From: Entamoeba histolytica HM-1:IMSS
Lineage: Eukaryota; Evosea; Mastigamoebida; Endamoebidae
Direction: 5' to 3'
Assembly: GCF_000208925.1 (NCBI RefSeq)
Contig: NW_001914909.1
Location: 67,843-78,698 of the forward strand
DNA length: 10,856 bases
Each line of letters starts with the position of its first letter. Position 1 is the stretch's first letter. Made by a program: the position numbers and the translations under genes. Below the pieces are notes generated by a model, which saw only the letters and a program-made list of their open reading frames with translations, did no database searches and had not been told where the DNA came from. Shown piece after piece: positions 1-7,515 of this stretch.

Positions 1-220
1 AAAAAAATAGTATTTCATATCTTTCTGGTATATCCATTACTTCTTTCATCAGTGCTTTTGTTTCATTCATCACGTTAATCCATTCTTTTGATCGATGAGA
101 TATTTCTAATATTGATAATCCTTCCCAAAAGTTATTTACTGCTTTTGCTGTTGCTTCAATAACTTCTTTTGCCATAGCAGCAGGTCCAGCTCCAAAATTA
201 TGAATATTTTGCCTTTCCAT
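1..220 (-). CDS. Phosphoserine aminotransferase, N-terminal part (3' end outside window)
   Basis: Seen: reading leftwards from ATG at 218-220, an open frame of 73 codons reaches the window edge without a stop. The protein starts MERQNIHNFGAGPAAM and has LSILEISHRSKEW at about residues 35-47 and IPERYEILFF at 64-73. Family knowledge: NFGAGPA near the start, a GxSxxEISHRS block and a following IPxxYxxLF strand are the N-terminal signature of class V, PLP-dependent phosphoserine aminotransferases (SerC/PSAT). These convert 3-phosphohydroxypyruvate plus glutamate to phosphoserine and 2-oxoglutarate in the cytosol, the second step of the phosphorylated serine pathway. The window cuts just before the expected QGG loop, so the PLP-lysine region cannot be checked. 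No earlier in-frame ATG is plausible, because the NFGAGPA block sits at the usual distance from this start. A TATA-like element lies about 40 bp upstream. The identification is strong; it could only be wrong about whether the full gene is intact. Confidence 0.93.
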   Translation of the reverse strand, partial: MERQNIHNFGAGPAAMAKEVIEATAKAVNNFWEGLSILEISHRSKEWINVMNETKALMKEVMDIPERYEILFF

Positions 221-256
221 GTTATTTTCTGTCTTTTACTAATTACAGTCTGTCTC

Positions 257-265
257 TTAAATATC
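257..265 (-). promoter_or_regulatory. TATA-like box of the phosphoserine aminotransferase gene
   Basis: The minus strand reads ATATTTAAG here, close to the Entamoeba core element GTATTTAAA(G/C), and lies 37-45 bp before the ATG. GTGAACAG on the minus strand at about 316-323 carries a GAAC core that could be the Entamoeba GAAC element, but it matches the AATGAACT consensus only partly. Placement, not experiment, supports the call. Confidence 0.5.
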
Positions 266-458
266 CAATAAGACGTGTCATATACCACTTTTAATGTATC
301 TCTGTCATTTTAACTCTGTTCACTTTTCTGTTTGTTTTGTTTTTGATATCTTATCAAATTTTTACCAATTCTATTCTTCTTTTCTTATCCTTCATCTCTC
401 CATTTTGTCTTTTTTACTTCTTATCATTCTCTCCTTCTTTTCCTCTTATCTCTATCAA

Positions 459-591
459 TAACTGACTAACAACTTAGTCAGAATGTCTTTCATTTTCTTG
501 TCATTGTTTTCACTTATTTATCTCCTCTTTTAAAGATCTTTAGACTTTCTTTCCATATATCCTTAGCTTAGATTAACTTGTAACTGACTAA
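459..591. repeat. Two copies of TAACTGACTAA, the first inside a short hairpin
   Basis: TAACTGACTAA occurs at 459-469 and 581-591. In the first copy CTGACTAA (462-469) pairs perfectly with TTAGTCAG (474-481) across a CAAC loop. The second copy runs into GCGTCA, giving a loose TGAC...GTCA dyad at 584-597. The copies sit 240-370 bp upstream of the aminotransferase start codon. TAACTG is a classical Myb half-site and TGACTAA resembles bZIP/AP-1 sites, but binding is inference. Confidence 0.4.
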
Positions 592-1729
592 TGCGTCATT
601 TCATAGCAATCTGAGGATATTCTAATACAACAAAATAAATATAATTAACACTCACTCAACATAACACATATCAAACATAAAAAAAAGAAGAAAAAGTCAA
701 AAACACAAAGTGATAGTCAAACCCAACAAGAAATGTTCCTTTTATGAAAATAAAAATAAAAGATATGTCATTCATAAAGTGAGATAGAAGAATTTCATTT
801 ATTTATTATAAAAGATATTGTTTAGTGATAAACTTTATTGGTTGTTGCAGAGAAAATAAGGTAAATAAAATTAAGACAACAACTCTTTCTATAAACTAAA
901 GAAGAGGTATAAACGATAATTTTTCAAGACACAAAAATAGACAAATTCAATTCAAAATGAATATTTTTTTGTATAATAAAGTAGAATTTATTCATTTTGG
1001 TTCACACAATATTCTTTTTTTTTTTTTGTTTGAGGCATTTTATAAGTTATTTTGTTTAATTGGATATAAAGCAAAGTGTTTGGTAAATACTGATGATAAA
1101 GAATAGACTATTTTATTTTCTAATAAAAAGAATAAAAATAATAAAAAGTATAATATCTAAAGTATAGGTATTGAAACTTAAGAATATAATTAAATTTATC
1201 ACTTTCTATCATTAAGACTAAACCATTATTAAAAAAGAGAATATTACAATTCTAGAGAATTGTTATTTGAAGAGAAATAAATTTTTATATGGGTTAGAAA
1301 GGTTGTTGAGTTTTGTTTTTTAATAAAAGAGAGTTTATGTTCAAATTATAATGAAAATAATGAACTTACTATTATCATTAACTCTACTCATTAAATAAAA
1401 AAATCAAGAAAGTAGATAAATAATGATAAATAATAAATATATTTCAATGAAAATGTGAAGGTATTTTCATTTATATTTTAATAAGAAAAGTAACAGAGAA
1501 AAAAAAGTATTAACATAAGAAGAAGATGTACATATAACACGAGTATAAAAAGAATATCATCAACTGAATATAATAAAACATAATTTTAATAAAGATAAAA
1601 AGGATAGAAATTTAGGTAATTATATATGTTAATTCTAGTTTATTTATTAATTTAATTTATTATTATTATATAGTTTTTTTTTGGAGTCAAAAAGTACTGA
1701 AAATTTTACTTTTAAAATTTTTATTAGTT

Positions 1730-2232
1730 ATGAAAGACGATATTTCAAGTGAAACATTTAAATATGATTGGAACTTAGGAGTAATTAAAATTACAAAACA
1801 TGCTCGTGTTATTGTTACCATAATTTTATGGACTATTACAGCAATATTATCATTAACAACATTAATATTATTATTTACTATTAATAATAAATGGATTATT
1901 TTCTCTTTGTATATTTGTTCATTACCTCCATCATTTCTTTCGTTTGTATTATTTTATAAAAATTCTTTTTAAACTAATAGATTTATATTAACTATTTTAA
2001 TAGTTATTTTTTTGTGTATGGATTTAATAAAAAATGTTGTTGTATTACTCCACATGTAACTTTTGCTATTATATTCCATGGGATTTGTATTGGGTCTGTT
2101 ATTGTTACATTAATTCAAGTTGGTGTAAAAGAACCAACTGCAGTGGTAATTATTATTCAGTCAATGTATATCTTTACTCAATTAATACATTTACCATTTA
2201 TCAAACCTTATGTAGACCAATTTCTCTCATAA
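1730..2232 (+). CDS. Four-helix membrane protein, two exons (1730-1941 and 2004-2232)
   Basis: Function not recognised. Seen: the first exon is open from ATG 1730 and continues unspliced to a stop at 1970-1972 (80 residues). GTTTGTAT at 1942 and TAG at 2001-2003 match Entamoeba splice sites. Removing 1942-2003 joins codon 71 as TC|T and keeps the frame open to TAA at 2230-2232, giving 146 residues. The spliced product has a charged N-terminus (1-24) and four hydrophobic segments at about 25-50, 53-76, 88-110 and 116-137. The second helix is completed only by splicing. A Cys triplet (82-84) lies in the loop before helix 3. There is no signal peptide, so topology is probably set by the basic residues before helix 1. 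It converges with the Rad23-like gene, 97 bp apart. No clear TATA box precedes it; TTTTAAAATTT at about 1709 is weak and close. The exon model is inference from splice motifs and frame. Confidence 0.6.
1942..2003 (+). other. Predicted 62-base spliceosomal intron, phase 2
   Basis: It starts GTTTGTAT and ends TTTTAATAG, matching the GTTTGT...TAG form of Entamoeba introns, and its length is within their usual range. Retention leads to a stop at 1970-1972. An earlier TAG at 1978-1980 would make a 39-base intron, shorter than usual, and would shift into a frame that ends after about 26 more codons. The second TAG is therefore preferred. Confidence 0.6.
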
Positions 2233-2329
2233 TTATTGAAATGAATGGGTACTTTTCTTATTTTATCTTCTTGTTATTATTTTATTAAGAGTATTAAAAT
2301 ATTTGTTATGAATAAAAGAAATATAACAT

Positions 2330-3103
2330 TTAATTTAAATAATATTTGCAGTATGTTCGTGCTTCATCAAGAGTTGAAGTATTTTTTATTGCTTCACGTA
2401 CAATATTTTCAGGAAATCCTTCATTAATTAATATAAATATTATACATAATTCATACGAATTTTCTTCTTCTAATATTGAGTGTTCTAAATCATTTAATTC
2501 TTCTCCATTCTTTAATTTATTATTAATTTTATCAAATACTTCTCCTTCAATTTTAAGTTGTTCTAATTCTTTTTTATAATTAATCATTTCTTCTTCATTT
2601 TCTTCTTCTGTATCTTCACTTATTTCTTCCATATGATTCTTACAATATTCATTAGCCTCTTTTAATTCTTCTTCAAATATAATATTTAATAATTCTGGAT
2701 TATCTCTAATTTCTTCCGCTAATTCTGGTTCTTCTTTTTCTATTTCATTTACAATTTCTTCAAAACTTTCATCTCCAAATTCAATTTCCATAATATCATC
2801 ATTTACTTCTTGTTTTGTTGTATTAAAATTAATTTCCTCTTTTTTGGCTTGTGTTTCTTTTGAAATTAGATATGTTGGTGTTTTTAATTTAATAACAGTA
2901 ATTTTACTACCTTCTGTAATTTCGTTCTCTTTTAATGTACTTTTATCATTCTTTAAGTTTTTTCCTTTATATATAAGATGTAATAACGGAGTTTCAATCT
3001 GATATAAATCACTAATATTTTGTTTTAATTCTTTGATAGTTTGATTCTGTTCAATTTCAATTTCATGAGTATTACCTGAAACAGTCGTAATTAAAACTCT
3101 CAT
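2330..3103 (-). CDS. Rad23-like ubiquitin shuttle protein (UBL + XPC-binding-like + UBA)
   Basis: Seen: 257 residues from ATG 3103. Residues 1-73 are a ubiquitin-like fold (MRVLITTVSG start, LIYKGKNL at 43-50, followed by ENEITEGSKITVI). Residues 113-148 form amphipathic helices with ELAEEIRDNPELL, the pattern of the Rad23 XPC-binding (STI1-like) domain. An acidic stretch (about 159-182) follows, then a UBA domain at about 216-256 with INEGFPENIVREAI, the MGF loop being EGF here. The UBL has no terminal Gly-Gly, so it is not processed and conjugated like ubiquitin. Family knowledge: UBL-UBA proteins such as Rad23 and Dsk2 carry polyubiquitylated clients to the proteasome, and Rad23 also stabilises XPC in nucleotide excision repair. 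Rad23 normally has a UBA between the UBL and the XPC-binding domain; none is visible here. Dsk2/ubiquilin (UBL-STI1-UBA) is the alternative. The protein is very acidic, and the UBL-to-helix linker (74-112) is poorly conserved-looking. Client and repair roles are inferred. Confidence 0.85.
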   Translation of the reverse strand: MRVLITTVSGNTHEIEIEQNQTIKELKQNISDLYQIETPLLHLIYKGKNLKNDKSTLKENEITEGSKITVIKLKTPTYLISKETQAKKEEINFNTTKQEVNDDIMEIEFGDESFEEIVNEIEKEEPELAEEIRDNPELLNIIFEEELKEANEYCKNHMEEISEDTEEENEEEMINYKKELEQLKIEGEVFDKINNKLKNGEELNDLEHSILEEENSYELCIIFILINEGFPENIVREAIKNTSTLDEARTYCKYYLN

Positions 3104-4147
3104 TTACATCTTTTCAGTTTTTGCACTTTGTTTTTAGTTTTATTTTTTTAAGACTAGAAGTATTTATTTCATAGCATTTTTATAAATTCATTAATGGTTT
3201 TAACTTTCAATGTTGTTAGAATAAAACATTGTTTTTTAAAGAAACAAACCAAAACAATATGATTAAATGTATTACAATAACTTTATTTCATTAAACAGTT
3301 ATAAACAGAATTTGATATTATTTGAACAAGTGAAGTTAATAAAGTAGTTTATTTAAATAGAATTAATAACTCAGTATTTGAATAATATAATTTAATAAAA
3401 CTAATGATAATTTAATACGAATAATAATGAATATACTACTACTCATTAGTAAAAAAAAAACAAAGACTTTATCTTTGAATAATGATAAAATGAGAAGATT
3501 TAAACACTTAATTTAATATTTTTTAATGAAAGTGTTTGTGAGTATTATTAGTAAAACTATTTTATATTAACAATTCATACCATTTTTAAATAAAATAATA
3601 ATATCAAGCCAAATAATGGTTTTTCAGAAAGATAATTTTATTAAGATGAAGAAGTTATTCTAAAAATAATTTTATTAATCATTGTTTCTTACAATTCTGA
3701 TAAATATTTCGTTAAATATTTATAAATATTTATGTCAGAAATAAAAAAATAATATCATCTTCACAAAATAACAATAGTTTTATTTAATTCTAAAAGGTTT
3801 TAAAAAAGATTAAATTAATGAAATGGTATTAAACAAAAATTATTTCTGATTTGTTTAAGAGTCTAATATTTGATTATAAACCAACAACATTATCAATCAT
3901 TCTCAATTTAATTTGATTTTATTCTATTATAATAGATATTTAAAAGATGATTTATTTCATTAATTTTAAAAATTTTAAACTCCATCTCTTCTTTGGTATT
4001 TTTTTTGTTGAAAAAGAGAAATAATAAAAAAAGTGATTTTTTTAGAGTCTTTCTAAAATAATAATAAAAACTACTTTTCATTGCATTATAAAGACTAACA
4101 AATAACAATATGTATATATAATTGTATATACGTTACTATTCAATTGA
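3104..4147. other. Intergenic A/T-rich region, no convincing gene
   Basis: This separates the start of the Rad23-like gene from the end of the next minus-strand gene. The sequence is nearly all A/T with dense stops in all frames. A 66-codon frame at 3908-4108 (-) has low-complexity F/L/K-rich composition and I do not consider it a gene. A short inverted repeat lies at 4112-4131, just past the downstream gene's stop. No clear promoter could be placed for the Rad23-like gene; TTAAAAAAATA on the minus strand at about 3141-3152 is only a weak TATA candidate. Confidence 0.55.
4112..4131. repeat. Short A/T hairpin 3' of the helix-turn-helix protein gene
   Basis: GTATATA (4112-4118) pairs with TATATAC (4125-4131) around a six-base loop, 17 bp past the stop of the minus-strand gene at 4148. 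It could fold in the 3' UTR, but arms of this A/T content arise easily by chance here. Confidence 0.25.
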
Positions 4148-4519
4148 TTAATGATTACTATTTTTTACATGTTGTATCCAATATTGAAGTGTTGAAAGTG
4201 AAAGATCTTCATATACTTCAGGATATTGGATTTGTAAAAATTTAATTGCTTTTGTTAATCCAAGTTCTGATGCTTTTTTTATTGCAAATATTTTTTGGTT
4301 GTACTTCCAATTCTTTTTTGAGCGAAATGATTTTGATAATTGAACGATATATTTTTTTGGTTTTATTAAACTATTAGTAGTAATATTAGTTGATGGTGTA
4401 GATGATATTGTAGGTGTAGTTGGTAATGATGAGAAAGAATTTGTGTGTGTATTATTCTCATTAGTTACTATTTGATACTTTCCATGTGGTACTGGAACAA
4501 ATACTGACATTGTGTGCAT
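4148..4519 (-). CDS. Small protein with helix-turn-helix-like C-terminal domain
   Basis: I do not recognise a named family. Seen: 123 residues from ATG 4519. The first 50 residues are a Ser/Thr/Pro/Asn-rich, probably disordered arm. A basic patch (53-73, with KPKK and FRSKKNWK) leads into three predicted helices at about 73-87, 88-98 and 107-119. The spacing (AIKKASELGLTKAIKFL, then a loop, then STLQYWI) resembles homeodomain-like helix-turn-helix domains of transposase N-termini and DNA-binding regulators, where the last helix contacts DNA. A DNA-binding role is inference. A second Met at residue 4 could be the real start. A TATA-like TTTAAATATT about 50 bp upstream and an initiator-like TTAAAGATTC about 25 bp upstream fit a short 5' UTR. 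It is divergent from the disulfide isomerase gene with 461 bp between start codons. It could be a remnant of a transposon protein, but no transposase catalytic region is nearby. Confidence 0.7.
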   Translation of the reverse strand: MHTMSVFVPVPHGKYQIVTNENNTHTNSFSSLPTTPTISSTPSTNITTNSLIKPKKYIVQLSKSFRSKKNWKYNQKIFAIKKASELGLTKAIKFLQIQYPEVYEDLSLSTLQYWIQHVKNSNH

Positions 4520-4540
4520 CTCAAGAAAGAAAGTTGTGTA

Positions 4541-4575
4541 GAATCTTTAATTGATTAATAAAAAATATTTAAACA
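4541..4575 (-). promoter_or_regulatory. Core promoter of the helix-turn-helix protein gene (TATA-like plus initiator-like)
   Basis: On the minus strand TTTAAATATT (4566-4575) lies about 30 bp before TTAAAGATTC (4541-4550), which resembles the Entamoeba initiator AAAAATTCA. The ATG follows about 21 bp later. Spacing agrees with Entamoeba core promoters; the motifs themselves are loose matches in A/T-rich DNA. Confidence 0.4.
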
Positions 4576-4940
4576 ATCCATCCATTTCAACTTTATTTCA
4601 AGCATTAAAAATATTTTGTATTTTTTTAAGTAGAAAATTGAATTTACAAAGATTGAATTAAGAGAGACATTTTTATATTTGTTCTTCATTTAGTTATTCA
4701 TTTCTTTAGAAAAGTCCAACTTTATGAATTTTCTTCAAAAATAATTATAGAAAATTCTATTTTCTTAACTATTTCACAAAAATCTCCTTAATTCTATTTT
4801 CAAAAATACGTTGAAAATATGTTATTTTTTTTTAATTGATATATATAACATTAATTTTTGGAAAAAAAAAGAAAAACAAAAATAGAATATCAGAATTTAT
4901 CTTCTGATTAGATCATTTCCACGTCATGATTTCATTTGCA

Positions 4941-4950
4941 TAAATATATA
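4941..4950 (+). promoter_or_regulatory. TATA-like box of the disulfide isomerase gene
   Basis: TAAATATATA lies 31-40 bp before the ATG at 4981, the usual distance for Entamoeba genes with very short 5' UTRs. An initiator-like TTTCAATT sits right before the ATG. It matches the GTATTTAAA consensus only loosely. Confidence 0.4.
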
Positions 4951-4980
4951 CTTGACATCTCTTAACTATAACTTTCAATT

Positions 4981-6120
4981 ATGTTTTCTTTATTCTTAAC
5001 TCTTCTTGTTCTTACTAATGCACACTTTTTTGGAGATGCACCAATTTATATGCCTCAAAACATGCAAGAAATTAAAGCATTAGAAAGTTCTTCTTCAGCA
5101 ACAATTTTAATGTTATATGCCCCATGGTGTGGTCATTGTAAACACCTTGCACCAGAATTTGCTTCTGCTGCTAAGGAAGTCAATGGAAAAACAATTTTTG
5201 CTGCTGTTGATTGTGAAGAACATAGAGATATTTGTGGAAATTATGGGGTTCAAGGTTTTCCAACAGTTAAATTATTTGATGCTCAACAAGGACACCAACG
5301 CAGAACACCACGAGATTATAATGGTCCAAGAGAAGCTAGGGCTATTAGTGGTACAATGTATTCAATGATTCCTGATTGGGTTGAAACTATTCCAACAGAA
5401 TTAAATAAAGACGAAAACAGTGTTATTTTGTTTAGTGACAAACCAAAAAGAACATTATTATATAAAGCACTTGCTATGCATCTTAATGGAGCTTTTAAAT
5501 TTTATGATTGTAATAAAGACAATGAACAAGTAAAAAAATATGGAGTTGAACAATTCCCAACAATACTTATTCAACATAAAGGAGAAATTAAAAAATATGA
5601 AGGTAAAATGGATTTAAATAGTATGTTAGCTTATTTAAGTAATTTAGCTGGTATTAATACAAGTTCAGGAAATGAACAACCAGAGAGACCAAAAGAAGAA
5701 GAAGTTCCTTATGTTAATGTTCATGTTTTAAATGATGAAATGTTTAAGAAACAATGTAATGGAAAGGCATGTCTTTTATTAATCTTTGGAGAAGAAGAAA
5801 ATAATGAATTAATTAACCAAGTTAGTAAAGGACTTGAAGGTAAAATGCATACATTATCATTCACTTGTTCTGAACAAAATGATCTCTGTAATAAATTAAA
5901 TGTTTTCTTTGATACACCAACTGCTCTTATTTATATCCCACAACGAGGAAGATTAATTCGATTTGTTGGAGGATTTGATGCCGAAGAAGTAATTTCATTT
6001 GCTAAAAACAGTTTGATTGGAAGGGTAGGAAAAATTGAAACATTAAAAGATTTTCCTTCTTTTAAAGACAGAGTAAAAGAACCATATGTTGCTCCAAAAT
6101 ATGAAGAAGAAGAACTTTAA
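4981..6120 (+). CDS. Protein disulfide isomerase, P5/PDIA6-like, one active thioredoxin domain
   Basis: Seen: 379 residues. A hydrophobic signal peptide (about 1-14, MFSLFLTLLVLTNA) is followed by three thioredoxin-fold units. Unit 1 (about 28-130) has YAPWCGHCKHL with the active Cys at 50 and 53 and the cis-proline loop GFPTVKLF at 92-99. Unit 2 (about 145-224) keeps a cis-proline loop (QFPTILI, 191-197) but has no CxxC. Unit 3 (about 245-345) has TPT at 312-314 and the closing RFVGGF...LIGRVG pattern seen in the last domain of P5/PDIA6. Family knowledge: these ER-lumen enzymes form and shuffle disulfides in secreted proteins; P5 has two active domains before its b domain, so the second looks inactivated here. 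Unit 3 holds two Cys pairs (259/264, 296/303) that could be structural disulfides. The chain ends YEEEEL, which is not a standard KDEL-type signal but keeps acidic residues plus the final Leu. Usual role and location are well supported. Confidence 0.96.
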   Translation: MFSLFLTLLVLTNAHFFGDAPIYMPQNMQEIKALESSSSATILMLYAPWCGHCKHLAPEFASAAKEVNGKTIFAAVDCEEHRDICGNYGVQGFPTVKLFDAQQGHQRRTPRDYNGPREARAISGTMYSMIPDWVETIPTELNKDENSVILFSDKPKRTLLYKALAMHLNGAFKFYDCNKDNEQVKKYGVEQFPTILIQHKGEIKKYEGKMDLNSMLAYLSNLAGINTSSGNEQPERPKEEEVPYVNVHVLNDEMFKKQCNGKACLLLIFGEEENNELINQVSKGLEGKMHTLSFTCSEQNDLCNKLNVFFDTPTALIYIPQRGRLIRFVGGFDAEEVISFAKNSLIGRVGKIETLKDFPSFKDRVKEPYVAPKYEEEEL

Positions 6121-7515
6121 ATAATAACTTTTTCAAGAACAAAAATTAATAACAAATTTATTTTATTTGATTTTACAATTCTTGTTATTATATGTTGATA
6201 TTTATTTAAAATACTCTTTCTTTTAATTTTTGTTTTTATTAACAATATATTTTATATTAAATAAAGTTTAATGAAAAAAAAGTATTAAAAAGTTGTAATA
6301 AACCTAATTAATAAATGTTTAACAAAATTATATTATTATTTTGGTATTATTTTATTGAAACTCAAAATAAATTTGTGTTTGTTAATAACATGAAAATTAT
6401 TAAAAATAATACTCAAAAGAAAATATCTTTTCTCTTTAAATTATTATAAAAAATTACTATAATCTAATTTTTTTTTTTAAATTTAAATTAAAAAATATGG
6501 AATTTTTAATAAGAAAAAGTAATTGTTATATGGCAATAATGAGTTTTAAAACAAATAAATATATATTTTGATGTCTAATATAGTTTATATGATATTAAAA
6601 AATTTAAGTATAATAAATTATTTAATTTAATATTATGAAGTTTTTAATTTCATTTTATTAAAAAGTAAGTTGACAACTTCTTTTAAAATTGCCTTGACAT
6701 GTAAAATTGTTATATTGCATTGAAAGTGTTATATATTATGGAATATATTCATAGAATCCTCTTTTTTAATACTTTTTATCCACAAAAAAAAAACAAATTG
6801 GATTTCCATTAAAATGGTATTTTAATTTTGACCTTTTTTAATGAAAACTTTCATTTTTATTGACTCATAAAAATTGAAAAAGAAACAACCCTCAAAAATC
6901 TTTCTTTATACCAAAACTGACAATGGATAAATAAAACAATGAAAAAATAAATTGATTGATCAAAATAACCAGAATGATCAAAATATATTCTCATAATTCC
7001 TTTCTATACTACAAACTACACAACTAAATTCATTGAATAAAATTAATATTTTTGGTAAATTTGAGAGTTTTGTGACTTTGGAGTTACTGTTAAATATTAA
7101 ATAGTTTTTAAATGAATTGTTAATTTGTCATAAATTATTAGTTCATTGAAAAAATAGTATTAACACTTCTTTAAAGAAAATTTGTTTATGTAAATTAGAT
7201 AATCAATTCATATCAATTCAAAATTTATTTATTGTGACTTTCATATTTTATAAATGAAAGATTGAATTTATTAAAAAGTCATTAATTAGAAAATATAATT
7301 TCTTGATAATATAGTAATTCTCATTATTTTCAAATTGTCAATACCCCTTCATAGAAAAAAAATAACTTTAGTAGTATTCATAATAAATCGTTTAGTCTTA
7401 AATAAGACTGTTTATTAAAAAACAATAATAATAGAAAGATATTTACTTCTTATCTTCAACAATAAAAAATTCTTTTTAAAAAAAAACTAAAAAGGATGTT
7501 TAGTTAAAAGAAATT
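6121..7515. other. Long intergenic region between two convergent genes, no convincing gene
   Basis: Nearly all A/T, with stops throughout. Nothing here explains 1.4 kb between two 3' ends. The part at 6840-7010 is less monotonous: it holds a 45-codon minus-strand frame (6857-6994) and a direct repeat TGATCAAAATA at 6957-6967 and 6975-6985. An AATGAACT on the minus strand (7140-7147) has no suitable gene beside it. Confidence 0.5.

Larger units (their letters stand above)
221..1729. other. Intergenic region between two divergent genes, no convincing gene
   Basis: No frame longer than a few dozen codons looks coding. The first 350 bases are strongly pyrimidine-rich on the + strand (about 85% C+T at 361-420 by my count), so purine-rich on the strand of the aminotransferase gene. 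They contain two copies of TAACTGACTAA (459-469 and 581-591). From about 620 the sequence is plain A/T-rich, with a run of 13 T at 1015-1027. One exact GAAC-element match, AATGAACT, lies at 1359-1366 on +, but it is about 365 bp before the next gene, too far for the usual position. Confidence 0.6.
4520..4980. other. Divergent promoter region between the helix-turn-helix and disulfide isomerase genes
   Basis: No gene seen. It holds both predicted core promoters at its edges and an AATAGAATA at 4881-4889, the reverse complement of TATTCTATT, the site bound by the Entamoeba calcium-responsive factor URE3-BP. That 9-mer also occurs at 3920-3928 and 9045-9053, and about one copy per window is expected by chance, so its significance is doubtful. 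Confidence 0.5.

Noticed and set aside
953..999. 11-bp inverted repeat CAAAATGAATA ... TATTCATTTTG
   Set aside because: By a rough estimate about one such repeat within 60 bp is expected by chance in a window of this size and composition, and no gene is nearby.
1359..1366. Exact GAAC-element consensus AATGAACT (also on the minus strand at 7140-7147)
   Set aside because: Neither copy lies at a suitable distance from a start codon, and about one occurrence is expected by chance.
3908..4108. 66-codon minus-strand frame
   Set aside because: Low-complexity F/L/K/N composition typical of A/T-rich spacer, no core promoter at the right distance and no recognisable motif.
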